From JAWLFY01 sp964462125 (GTDB taxonomy: Bacteria > Planctomycetota > Planctomycetia > Pirellulales > Pirellulaceae), in the NCBI GenBank assembly GCA_964462125.1, contig CAYWXT010000044.1, positions 1 through 28,635 of the forward strand: a stretch of 28,635 bases of DNA. Direction: 5' to 3'. This document shows, one piece after another, positions 1-7,767 of this stretch. The notes beneath the pieces are model-generated. The model saw only the letters and a list, made by a program, of their open reading frames with translations. It was not told where the DNA came from and did no database searches. Both the position numbers and the translations under genes were made by a program. How positions within the stretch are numbered: position 1 is the first letter of the stretch; the number at the start of each line of letters is the position of its first letter.

Positions 1-43
1 GCCCGTCTTCGCTGGCAGGCCCGTCTTCGCTGGCAGGCCCGTC
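1..43. repeat. 18-bp tandem repeat encoding GPASED
   Basis: Two identical 18-bp units occupy 1-18 and 19-36, and 37-43 repeats the first 7 bases of the unit. On the minus strand they encode GPASED units in the tail of the membrane-anchored protein. The array may continue beyond the left edge. The unit length is a multiple of three, so copy-number change would keep the frame. Confidence 0.85.
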
Positions 44-907
44 CGCTGGGGGTGGTTCGGAAGTTGTGGGGAGTCCATCGTCGCTGCGGCTCGTCTGGCG
101 TTGGTCGAGTAGCGGGTCGAAAATTTGGACCAGCGTGAACAGCAGCACCGCGGCGAGGGCGAGTGACACCAACCAGGGGGCGATCCGAGAGGGGCGGATG
201 GAGCCACCATAAAAGTCGCTAGCGTCTGCCATCGCTCGCCGTTTGGCCCCTGCCATGGCGGTGCCCGCCCCAGGTGACCGCACAGTTTGGGCAGCAGAAT
301 CGCGGCTGCGAATCCGGGTCGGGGCATCCGAGACGCCCGAGTCGGCTGGGCCAACCGGGGTGACCGGAGCGGCGGACGCAACCGCTTGATGATCCGAGGC
401 TGGCTCTTCGGCACCCGCTTCGCCGGGATGTCCATCCGGGCGTTCTTCGGCGTCCGGTGTGGCTGCCGAAAGCGGTTCCGGTGGGATGGCGAGTGAGGAA
501 AAACTGCCGGCAGCCTTCCCGCCGCTGTGCGGCAAGTCATAGACCCGATCGCGGAGTCCCGGCGGTAACGGCGCGGACTTCCCCAACGCCATCGTCAGGA
601 TCTGGTGGCACCCCGCTGCCTCGGCCAGCATTGCGTCGGACTCCAGACAGGCCCGTTCAATCTCCGCCACCTGCTCCGGTGTGAGGGTGCTGTCGAGGTA
701 CTCTCCCATCACATTGGCGTCCTCCAAGGGGCCGACCGCCGCTGGCGCGGGGGCGGTCAAATCCCCGCTGGCGATCACTCCTTGGACGCGAGCCACCAGG
801 TTGGTCGCGAACCCACTCTCTTCGATCTTCGCCCGCAACGTCTCGGCGTCGTGGGGATCGAGCGTGTTGTCGAGGTAAGCCAGCAACGTTCGGAGCGTCA
901 GTCTCAT
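1..907 (-). CDS. Membrane-anchored protein with duplicated YLDxTL motif (3' end cut by window)
   Basis: An open frame runs from ATG at 907 to the left window edge without a stop (302 codons seen). Two similar N-terminal segments, residues 8-45 and 67-104, each carry a YLDNTL or YLDSTL core followed by a helical stretch. The second includes a CHQIL motif that I recall from planctomycete proteins resembling anti-sigma-factor N-termini. A Pro/Ala/Glu-rich linker follows, then one membrane segment at about residues 242-263, then a polar tail ending in GPASED repeats. The likely topology is cytoplasmic N-terminus, single membrane span and external tail. No good Shine-Dalgarno precedes the start. 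The gene is divergent from the DUF58 gene. Function is not recognised; a membrane-bound regulator or scaffold is an inference from layout only. Confidence 0.75.
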   Translation of the reverse strand, partial: MRLTLRTLLAYLDNTLDPHDAETLRAKIEESGFATNLVARVQGVIASGDLTAPAPAAVGPLEDANVMGEYLDSTLTPEQVAEIERACLESDAMLAEAAGCHQILTMALGKSAPLPPGLRDRVYDLPHSGGKAAGSFSSLAIPPEPLSAATPDAEERPDGHPGEAGAEEPASDHQAVASAAPVTPVGPADSGVSDAPTRIRSRDSAAQTVRSPGAGTAMAGAKRRAMADASDFYGGSIRPSRIAPWLVSLALAAVLLFTLVQIFDPLLDQRQTSRSDDGLPTTSEPPPADGPASEDGPASEDG

Positions 908-1090
908 CGCTGTGAATTTCGCAATCAGGAAAGAGGCGGAGTCGTTTGCACAACTCCTTGTTTGGTGCCGAGGCCTTTACATACCAGTTAGTGGCGCACG
1001 GAGCGGGGCATCGTGCAGGAAAACGGCGGGGCTCCGGAAAAAATTTTCGCGGTGCAAGAACGGAAGACGCCGTCCGGTAAACTACGGGGC

Positions 1091-1984
1091 ATGTCCACTC
1101 CCACTGCAACGACGCCGCTGCTGACGCCCGAATTTCTGGGGAAGCTGGAACGGATGGAACTGGTCTCGCGAAAGGTTTTTCGCGGGCGGATGAAGGGGGA
1201 GCGGATCAGTCGCCGGAAGGGCCAGAGTGTCGAGTTCGCCGACTTCCGCAGCTACGTCCCGGGGGACGACTTGCGATTGATCGACTGGAACCTCTATGCC
1301 CGGCTCGACCAGATGTTCCTGAAACTCTTCCAGGAAGAAGAGGACTTACATTTCGACGCGTTGATCGACGCCAGCGATTCGATGAACTTCGGTGACCCGA
1401 CCAAGCTTTGGGTGGCGAAGCAGATTGCTGGCGCGTTGGGGTATGTCGGGCTGTGCCGGGCCGACCGGGTCCGCGTCGCTGCATTGGGGCCGCACGGCGA
1501 CCGCGCCCAGGTCCTTCGCGGGCGATCCTCGCTGTGGCGGATGCTTGCGTACCTCGATTCGGTCACTGGGGGCCAAAACGTGTCGCTTCACGAGGGTGTC
1601 AAGCGATTTTGTCTGCGGAGTCCGGGGGCGGGGATCGCGCTGCTGATTACCGACCTGATGGACAAGCGGGGCTACGAATCGGCGCTGCGGATGTTGGTCG
1701 GCCGCCGGATGGACGTGTTCCTCCTCCACCTGCTGTCGCCTGAAGAGATGGACCCACCGCTGCAGGGCGACCGGAGGTTGATCGACGTGGAGGATGGCGA
1801 GGCGGCGGAGGTCACGGTGACGCCCCATCTGCGGCGCCGCTATCAGCAGACGCTGAAGCGCTTTTTGGCCGGGGCCAAGGCGTTCTCTGCCCAGCGCGGC
1901 ATCACCTACATTCCGCTGGTGACCGACCAACCGGTCGAGGCGATGGTGACCCGCTATTTGCGCGAGCGGGGGGTGGTGCGATGA
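1091..1984 (+). CDS. DUF58 family protein (vWA-like)
   Basis: 297 aa. The N-terminal region has the characteristic DUF58 block (residues 48-80: VEFADFRSYVPGDDLRLIDW, then an RLDQMFLKLF segment). A MIDAS-like DASDS follows at residues 93-97, the start of a von Willebrand A fold. DUF58 proteins are usually cytoplasmic partners of MoxR AAA ATPases and Bat-type membrane proteins; no moxR is seen here. The stop overlaps the start of the next gene by 4 bp (ATGA), so translational coupling is likely. I chose ATG 1091 because family similarity begins just after it; a GTG at 1013 would add 26 unmatched residues. No clear Shine-Dalgarno is visible. Confidence 0.9.
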   Translation: MSTPTATTPLLTPEFLGKLERMELVSRKVFRGRMKGERISRRKGQSVEFADFRSYVPGDDLRLIDWNLYARLDQMFLKLFQEEEDLHFDALIDASDSMNFGDPTKLWVAKQIAGALGYVGLCRADRVRVAALGPHGDRAQVLRGRSSLWRMLAYLDSVTGGQNVSLHEGVKRFCLRSPGAGIALLITDLMDKRGYESALRMLVGRRMDVFLLHLLSPEEMDPPLQGDRRLIDVEDGEAAEVTVTPHLRRRYQQTLKRFLAGAKAFSAQRGITYIPLVTDQPVEAMVTRYLRERGVVR

Positions 1985-3966
1985 GTTGGATACCAGCATT
2001 GCGGGATTGGTGGGCCTGGGGCCTGCTTGCCGCGGTCCCGATTGTCATCGTGCTGCTCTATTTTTTGAAGCTTCGTCGCGTCCCGGTGGAGGTCCCCAGT
2101 ACTTACCTGTGGACCAAGACCATCGAAGACCTGCACGTCAACAGTCTGCTGCAACGGTTGCGGCGAAGTCTGCTGTTGTTGTTGCAGCTGCTGGCGGTCC
2201 TGTTGGCGGCGATCGCGCTGTTGCGTCCCGGCATTCGCGATGATGCCGAGGGGCGCGACCGGCTGGTGTTTCTGCTCGACGCCTCGGCGAGCATGGGGGC
2301 AAGTGACGTGGAAGGGGGCGACCGCCGCTTCGATCAGGCGCGGCGGCGCATCGGTGAGCGGATCGATGCGATGACCGACCGGGAGACGGCGATGTTGATC
2401 AGTTTCAGCGATCGCGCCGAGGTCCTGCAGTCGTTCACCTCCGAACGCAGCCGATTGCGTCAGGCATTGTCGCGTGCGCGGGTGACCGAGCGGAGAACGG
2501 ACCTGGCCGAAGCCCTGCGATTGGCGGATGGTTTAGCGATCCCCTCGGCTGCCAGGGGCGGCGACGAGGGCGATGACGAAGGGGCCGCTTCGCCAACCCG
2601 CCCTGCCCCGGCGGAGTTGTTGCTCTACAGCGACGGCGGCTTCCGCCCCGCCTCGGCGGAGTTGAACCTCGCCAATCTAGTGCCGCGGTACCACGCCATC
2701 GGCAGCAGCAACGTCACCAACCTGGCGATCACCGCGTTCTCGGCAGAGCGGAACCCCAGCCGACCTGGCGAGGTGGAGGCCATCGCAACGGTTGCGAACC
2801 TTGGAACCACCCCGGCGTCCGCTTCTGCCACCCTGACCTCCGAAGGGACCTTGCTCGATGCCACTGCCGTGGAACTCGATCCGGGCGAACAGTCCGGCAT
2901 TCCATTTAGCGTCGAAATTGAAGACGCGATGGGTTTGGAATTGACCTTGGAGGCGGAGGACGATCTGGCGGCGGACAACCGAGCGTATGCTGGCTTGTCG
3001 CCACCGCGGACCGTCACGGTGCTGGTGGCGACTCCCGGGAACACACCATTGAAACTGGGGCTCGAAACCGACCGCGCCGCCGAGATATGCCACACCGAAT
3101 TCGTAACGCCGGCCTATCTGGAGTCGGACCAGTACGCCGCGCGGGCGGAAGCCGGTGCCGATGATTTGATCATTTTCGACCGCTGCGCGCCGCCACAGAT
3201 GCCCCGCACCAATACGTTTTCGATCGGAGCCCTGCCGCATGAGGGCTGGTCGTGGCAAAGTGATTCGGCTCCCCCGATCGTGATCGACTTCGATCGTACC
3301 CACCCACTGTTGCGGTACGTCGAGTTGTACTCGTTGCTGATCTATCAGGGTCGGGCACTCTCGGAGCCGCCAGGGGCCAAATCGCTGGTCACCGGCGACG
3401 CGGGTCCGCTCCTATCTTTGGCCCAGCGCGATGGGTACCAGGACCTGGTGCTCGGTTTTGAGATCCTCGCCGCCGGTGAATCGGGAGGCTCCCAAACGAA
3501 TACGAATTGGTACGCAGAGCGTTCGTGGCCGGTGTTCCTGCTGAACGTGCTACGGTCCTTGGGCGGGGCGGCGGAGGCGGCCGGTTCCGTCAGCTATCGT
3601 CCTGGTGACACGGTCCGGTTGAATCCGGAGAACTTCGTGGAGGAGGTCACGGTGCGGCGCGTCGGCGGCAAGTCGTGGCAGCGTCCGCGGGGACCGCTCG
3701 GCAGCATCGAGTTTGCCGACACGGATGAACCTGGGAACTACCGAGCCGAAGTTGACGGCCGGCTCATCGAGACCTTTTCGATCAATCTGTTCGATCGTCA
3801 GGAGAGCCGCTTGGCGGTCGCTCCTGAAATCGATCTCGGCGATGAAATGGTCGCTGCGACGTCGACCGGGGAACGGCAACGGCGCGAATATTGGCGATGG
3901 TTCCTGGTCGCCATGCTGGGGATGCTGGTCGCCGAATGGTGGGTGTACAGCCGCCGTGTGTCGTGA
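1981..3966 (+). CDS. BatA / von Willebrand factor A domain membrane protein
   Basis: 661 aa. The N-terminus is BatA-like, with membrane segments at about residues 11-30 and 62-82 separated by a conserved-looking YLWTKTIEDL region. A VWA domain starts at residue 95 with the MIDAS motif DASAS (100-104), and a later TDLAEAL and LLLYSDGG are in the expected order. A long region follows (about 260-635) that I read as extracytoplasmic beta-rich. A last membrane segment lies near 639-656 (LVAMLGMLVAEWWVY) with a short basic tail. With the overlapping DUF58 gene it forms the usual DUF58-Bat pair, linked in other bacteria to MoxR-dependent maturation or envelope stress. The partner ATPase is not in the window. 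It converges on the VCBS gene with a 66-nt gap. Confidence 0.88.
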   Translation: MSWIPALRDWWAWGLLAAVPIVIVLLYFLKLRRVPVEVPSTYLWTKTIEDLHVNSLLQRLRRSLLLLLQLLAVLLAAIALLRPGIRDDAEGRDRLVFLLDASASMGASDVEGGDRRFDQARRRIGERIDAMTDRETAMLISFSDRAEVLQSFTSERSRLRQALSRARVTERRTDLAEALRLADGLAIPSAARGGDEGDDEGAASPTRPAPAELLLYSDGGFRPASAELNLANLVPRYHAIGSSNVTNLAITAFSAERNPSRPGEVEAIATVANLGTTPASASATLTSEGTLLDATAVELDPGEQSGIPFSVEIEDAMGLELTLEAEDDLAADNRAYAGLSPPRTVTVLVATPGNTPLKLGLETDRAAEICHTEFVTPAYLESDQYAARAEAGADDLIIFDRCAPPQMPRTNTFSIGALPHEGWSWQSDSAPPIVIDFDRTHPLLRYVELYSLLIYQGRALSEPPGAKSLVTGDAGPLLSLAQRDGYQDLVLGFEILAAGESGGSQTNTNWYAERSWPVFLLNVLRSLGGAAEAAGSVSYRPGDTVRLNPENFVEEVTVRRVGGKSWQRPRGPLGSIEFADTDEPGNYRAEVDGRLIETFSINLFDRQESRLAVAPEIDLGDEMVAATSTGERQRREYWRWFLVAMLGMLVAEWWVYSRRVS

Positions 3967-4032
3967 CAACTCCTGAGGAAGCCGTCCGCCGTCCGCTGGC
4001 CGCTGCGTGCTTTGTCTCAACGCGCCCGCGGA

Positions 4033-5289
4033 TCAAGGATTGCGCGCCGGCCCACCGTTGAGATACAGCTTGATGTTGTGGGTCGCGCGGCCACCGGCGA
4101 CGATATCGAGGCGCCCATCGATCCCCAAGTCAGCGACGGTCAAGTCTTCACAGGCGATCCCGCCCAGGTCGAGCGTTTGCTCGCTCCAGCTGCCGTCGGC
4201 TTGACGGTCGAAAATCGAAATCCCGACCTCCGGGTTGGGTTCCCGCCAGCCGACGATCACTTCATCGTTCCCGTCCTTGTCCAGGTCCGCGACCGCGAGG
4301 GCGTGCCCGCCGCGGAGCTGATCGGTCAGGACGATCCGCTTGGTGATCGACGGGGTTCGACGATCGAATGTGTAGACCACCGCATCGGTTCCGTGCATCG
4401 GTTCAATGGTCGCGATGAAGTGCGTGCCGTTGGCAAATGTCCCCGCTTTGATTTCACCCGCACCACGGTCGGCCGGGCTGTCACCCTCGGCGCCGGCCAC
4501 CAAACGGTCTTGCTGGAATGGGAACTCGAGATGTTCCGAGCGGTCGGAGTCTGCTGGCGAGGTTGACTCTAGGTCGCGGGAGATCACATGCACCCCTTCC
4601 TGACTCGCCGTTAAGGTCACCGTCTGCTCCTGGTCCAAACCGGGCCACTGCAGTTTGGAGCTGCTGAGCGACAGGTGATTGTGCATCCGATTCAGGTCGT
4701 GGCTGAGCACCGTCGGCTCCCAGCGATCCTCGGTCGGGTCCTCCGGGATCGAAAAGGCGGTCAGCGCGACGCCCGCTTCCCCCTCCGGGGCGTTCAGCGG
4801 GGAGACGACCAATTGAGGCGTGCCGTCGTCACTGCCCAGGACGTCGGCAAACTGCATGCGGTGGGTCCAAGGGATCGCCGCGATCGGGTGCATCGTCCAA
4901 GGGTCGGTTGGGTCGTCCCCTTGCCGCAGCCATTGGATCGTGCCCCCGTTTCTGGGCCACCCCGCGCCGATCGCCAGATCCAATCTTCGGTCACCGTCGA
5001 TGTCATAGGCGGCGATACAGACATTGTCAGGTTCGGTCATCCCATCGACCAGGACATGCTTGTCCCAATCGGGGGAGGTGTACGCCAGCACCTTGTCCTC
5101 GGTGATCGCGACGATGTCATCGCGCCCATCGGCATTCAGGTCGAAGACGGTCACCGCGTAGACGACCTTGCCCGGTTCGGGGTCGATCGTTACGTCCTCG
5201 AATTTCAACTCATCCGCCCACGCATACGGCGGCTGAGACCAACCCATCGTCACCGCGGCAATCACAGCAGCTAGGAAAACATATCGCAT
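4033..5289 (-). CDS. Exported VCBS/FG-GAP repeat protein
   Basis: 418 aa with a clear signal peptide (residues 1-25, cleavage expected after AYAWA). At least four Asp-rich calcium-loop motifs of FG-GAP/VCBS type are seen: DLNADGRDDIVAIT, DIDGDRRLDLAIG, DLDKDGNDEVIVGW and DLGIDGRLDIVAGG. They are spaced as beta-propeller blades, so the protein is probably a calcium-stabilised propeller in the periplasm or outside the cell. No catalytic motif is visible. The start at 5289 is supported by a strong GGGAGG eight bases upstream on the minus strand. It is preceded by a 395-bp gene-free stretch shared with the divergent Cys-rich gene. Such proteins are common in planctomycetes, and their role here is unknown. 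Confidence 0.9.
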   Translation of the reverse strand: MRYVFLAAVIAAVTMGWSQPPYAWADELKFEDVTIDPEPGKVVYAVTVFDLNADGRDDIVAITEDKVLAYTSPDWDKHVLVDGMTEPDNVCIAAYDIDGDRRLDLAIGAGWPRNGGTIQWLRQGDDPTDPWTMHPIAAIPWTHRMQFADVLGSDDGTPQLVVSPLNAPEGEAGVALTAFSIPEDPTEDRWEPTVLSHDLNRMHNHLSLSSSKLQWPGLDQEQTVTLTASQEGVHVISRDLESTSPADSDRSEHLEFPFQQDRLVAGAEGDSPADRGAGEIKAGTFANGTHFIATIEPMHGTDAVVYTFDRRTPSITKRIVLTDQLRGGHALAVADLDKDGNDEVIVGWREPNPEVGISIFDRQADGSWSEQTLDLGGIACEDLTVADLGIDGRLDIVAGGRATHNIKLYLNGGPARNP

Positions 5290-5684
5290 CCGATCGGCCT
5301 CCCGAGTTCAAGCGTTTGGAATGGCGTGGCTAGGCCGCAATGTGGATTCCGCCAACCTACCCGACTCTCTCAGCATAATCGACGGCCGAATCGCGGGTAC
5401 AACCGGTCGATCCCGCAAAGGCGACGTGATCCGACGTTGCAAGGAGATCGGGTCAGGAAAACATTCAGGAATACGGATCGTGGGAGGCTCACCGCGTCGA
5501 TACGCATCATGGACACCGCCCGGTGTCGCGTCCGCCGCCACACGTCGATCGGCCCGCCTGAACCCTCCCGGTTTGACGAGGCAAGGCCGGAGTCGAACTC
5601 CGAGACTGGTTTCGGCCGCTCGGACGTGTCGCGGCTGCGATGTGAGCAAGTACCTTCCCACCTTTCTTTCCATGGAGATCCACG
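5290..5684. other. Gene-free divergent region between VCBS and Cys-rich genes
   Basis: About 395 bp between two divergent starts. Besides the ribosome binding sites at both ends I see no convincing coding frame, repeat, strong hairpin or consensus promoter. The frames that cross it are arginine-rich shadows. It presumably carries promoters for both genes, but I cannot place them. Confidence 0.5.
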
Positions 5685-6158
5685 ATGCGTCGTGTACTCG
5701 TTCCCGGTTTGTTGGCGATCGCATTGGTTGCCAGCAGTTCGGCCAACGCCAGTGCGTTCGGCCTGTTGGACAAACTATGTAACCGTGACTGCGACAGCGG
5801 TTGCGACGTCGCATGCGAGCCCGCTTGCGGCATTGAGCCCAGCTGCGGATACGAAGTCGCCGAGCCCTGTTGCGAGCCAAAACGGGGGCTGCTCCATACG
5901 TTGTTCCATCGCGATCGCGGTGGCTGCGACTGCGGCGCTGAGCCTGCTTGCGGCTGCGAACCGGCTTGCGAACCGGCTTGCGGTTTGGAAGCGGCCTGCC
6001 CGCCCGACTGTGGTTGCGATGCCCACGCTGCCCCGCGCCGCCCGCTCGGCGGCCTGGTGCACCGGCTGTTTCATCATCGTCGAAGCAGCTGTGACAGCGG
6101 CTGCGAAGTGATCGAACCCGCTTGCGGCTTCGAAACAGCCCCCGAATACGTCGACTGA
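5685..6158 (+). CDS. Cysteine-rich secreted protein with three repeated modules
   Basis: 157 aa, 20 of them cysteine. Residues 1-24 form a signal peptide (cleavage near ANASA). The mature part has three related modules at residues 26-49, 68-90 and 123-148. Each opens with GL[LV]xxL, continues with a basic or His-containing stretch, and ends in Cys-rich sequence closing on EPACG. Between them are CEPAC runs. An upstream GGAG (5672-5677 area) at suitable spacing supports ATG 5685. I do not recognise a named family. Cys-rich exported proteins are known in planctomycete cell envelopes, so a disulfide-linked envelope or surface role is a reasonable inference. Metal binding through Cys/His is the main alternative. 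It stands alone, convergent with the small gene and dehydrogenase. Confidence 0.8.
   Translation: MRRVLVPGLLAIALVASSSANASAFGLLDKLCNRDCDSGCDVACEPACGIEPSCGYEVAEPCCEPKRGLLHTLFHRDRGGCDCGAEPACGCEPACEPACGLEAACPPDCGCDAHAAPRRPLGGLVHRLFHHRRSSCDSGCEVIEPACGFETAPEYVD
5955..5978 (+). repeat. 12-bp tandem duplication in the Cys-rich gene
   Basis: TGCGAACCGGCT occurs twice back to back (5955-5966, 5967-5978). It codes for consecutive CEPA units, evidence that the Cys-rich tract grew by in-frame slippage or duplication. Confidence 0.85.
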
Positions 6159-6174
6159 GTCCCACAAGGCGGAG

Positions 6175-6207
6175 CCCACAACGCCGGACCCTGCGCCGGC
6201 GCGTGGG
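6175..6207. terminator. Candidate bidirectional hairpin between convergent genes
   Basis: CCCAC (6175-6179) and CGCCGG (6182-6187) can pair with GTGGG (6203-6207) and CCGGCG (6196-6201) around an 8-nt loop, with a small internal bulge. It lies between the stop of the Cys-rich gene (6158) and the stop of the minus-strand small gene (6211), where a two-way terminator is expected. Neither side has a T-tract, so intrinsic termination is uncertain. Confidence 0.45.
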
Positions 6208-6210
6208 GGA

Positions 6211-6432
6211 TTACGAACCCTCGGCCGCATCCTGCGATGCTGCCGGGGTTTTTTCATTGATGCACAGGCTTGTTCGCGTTTGCAGAACCAGTCCGATCGA
6301 GGCGTAGACCCGGTTGAATTGCGCGACGAACTCCGCCGGGGCACTGGCGGGCAAGAGCAAGGAACCGGTCGTGCGGTCGCGTTGTCGCAGGATCGCGTCC
6401 CCCGGCAGCACCTTGCGTTGACTGCTACTCAC
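6211..6432 (-). CDS. Small hypothetical protein, overlapping the dehydrogenase stop
   Basis: 73 aa if translated from GTG at 6432. The frame starts inside the last 8 bp of the dehydrogenase gene (GTGAGTAG), and a GGGGG run sits about 6-7 bases upstream as a possible ribosome binding site. The residue pattern is unlike the arginine-rich shadow frames of this genome: an amphipathic core near residues 33-50 (APAEFVAQFNRVYASIGLVL) and an acidic, polar C-terminus. No signal peptide or known domain is seen. The overlap suggests translational coupling with the dehydrogenase. I do not recognise it. It could be spurious, since it is short and starts with GTG. Confidence 0.45.
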   Translation of the reverse strand: MSSSQRKVLPGDAILRQRDRTTGSLLLPASAPAEFVAQFNRVYASIGLVLQTRTSLCINEKTPAASQDAAEGS

Positions 6433-7411
6433 CGGATCGCCCCCGATAGACGACCGAGGGATGCGGGAACCCCAAATGCTTGTCGACATGGTTGTACGGC
6501 ATCTCGCCATGTAAGAAACGCTGCAGGTTGATGCATGCCAGCTCGGTCGTGTCGTCCACTCGCCGCGTCGATTGGGCGCCAACATGCGGAGTGATGATCA
6601 CCCGCGGGTCATCCCACAAGCAACTCGACTCGGCCAGTGGTTCCACTTCGGTTACGTCCAGCCCGGCCCCGGCCAGGTGCTCCGATTCCAGTGCCGCGAC
6701 CAACGCCGACTCCCGCACGATCGCTCCGCGGGCGACGTTGATCAAATAGCCGCCCGGCCGCATTGCCGCGAATCGGCTGTCGTCGAACAAACCAGCCGTT
6801 TGCTCGTTCAAGGGAAGCGTCAGAATCACGACGTCACTCCAGGCCAACAGTCGATCGAGCTGGTCGGCGGCCCACAACGCCTCGACCGGCGTCGGACAAT
6901 CGACCGGGAAATGATCCGTTGCCGCGATCCGCACGCCCCAAGGCGCCAAGACCTCCGCGATCCTGCGGCCGTTGCCCCCAAAGCCGACGATGCCGACGTT
7001 CTTCCCACGCAGGTCGTCGGTCGGACGGCGGGTGAAATCACGCCGCGCCGCCGCCCGAAAGAAAACGGGCAGCCGGCGGAGCAGCCCCAGCAGCAGCGCG
7101 AATGTTTGCTCGGCCACCTGGTTCGCGAATAAACCCGACGCGCTGGAGACGAGAATCTCCGAGTCGATCACGCCGGGGACCAGACAGTGGTCCAGCCCAG
7201 CCGCCGAGGATTGAATCCAGCGGAGTTTGCCGGCCTGCAGCACCCGTTCCCAATCCACTGGCACCTTCGCATGCCCGATGAAAATGTCCGCCGTCGGCAG
7301 TAATTCGTTGACGCGTTCCTGTCCCGCATCGATCACCTCCCACCCTGGAGCGGCGTCCCGAATTTTCTCAACATGCTTCGCCTCGACCGGATAACAAAGG
7401 ACGATCCGCAT
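6425..7411 (-). CDS. D-isomer-specific 2-hydroxyacid dehydrogenase
   Basis: 328 aa, the normal length for the family. It is a cytoplasmic NAD(P)-dependent enzyme interconverting a D-2-hydroxyacid and a 2-oxoacid. The Rossmann glycine motif is GFGGNG (143-148) inside KNVGIVGFGGNG. The catalytic set is visible: Arg228 in NVARGAIV, Glu257 in DVTEVEPL and His276 in ITPHVGAQS. The substrate-side ASG motif (about 91-93) precedes NQVAEQTFALLLGLLRR. The sequence does not fix the substrate; glyoxylate/hydroxypyruvate reductase or phosphoglycerate-dehydrogenase-like are both possible. I chose ATG 7411, with AGAGGG seven bases upstream, over an upstream GTG at 7444. It is divergent from the sulfatase run. 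Confidence 0.9.
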   Translation of the reverse strand: MRIVLCYPVEAKHVEKIRDAAPGWEVIDAGQERVNELLPTADIFIGHAKVPVDWERVLQAGKLRWIQSSAAGLDHCLVPGVIDSEILVSSASGLFANQVAEQTFALLLGLLRRLPVFFRAAARRDFTRRPTDDLRGKNVGIVGFGGNGRRIAEVLAPWGVRIAATDHFPVDCPTPVEALWAADQLDRLLAWSDVVILTLPLNEQTAGLFDDSRFAAMRPGGYLINVARGAIVRESALVAALESEHLAGAGLDVTEVEPLAESSCLWDDPRVIITPHVGAQSTRRVDDTTELACINLQRFLHGEMPYNHVDKHLGFPHPSVVYRGRSGE

Positions 7412-7767
7412 CGCGATCCCTCTTGTTGATCTCCTCACCGACAACCCGTCGTCGTGGGGTGACGGGAAAGCGGCGGGAACGTAGCCCGGAAAATGAATCC
7501 CAAAACGTATTCACCCGCGAGGCGAGTTCACAGGGGGCGCGGCGGATGGATTCGGCATTCCGGATCAAATCAGGATGAAGACAAATGGGAACTTCAAAGA
7601 CAATTGATATTTGATTTTTGACGAAGCCTAGTCCAACGCCACCCCGGAAGCCACAGCCAGCCGGTGGCGGGTCGGGCTCGATTGCTTGCATTCGCGCATC
7701 CCAGGGTTTAGCTTGACCTCGTCGGTGATGCTGGATCACCTTGCCGTGGAACTCTGGGAGCCGATTC
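7412..7767. other. Divergent intergenic region before the sulfatase run
   Basis: 356 bp between the dehydrogenase and the first sulfatase. A notably A/T-rich block at about 7562-7621 stands out from the GC-rich surroundings and is a plausible place for divergent promoters. I could not assign a convincing -35/-10 pair on either strand. Nothing coding is evident. Confidence 0.5.

Noticed and set aside
657..1109. 150-codon minus-strand frame near the left end
   Set aside because: It overlaps the 907-start gene in another frame and the DUF58 start region; its composition is shadow-like and no domain is seen.
5326..6111. 261-codon plus-strand frame over the 5290-5684 gap and the Cys-rich gene
   Set aside because: Arg/Thr/Ala-rich shadow of the Cys-rich gene; it has no ribosome binding site, and the Cys-rich frame has a signal peptide and Shine-Dalgarno.
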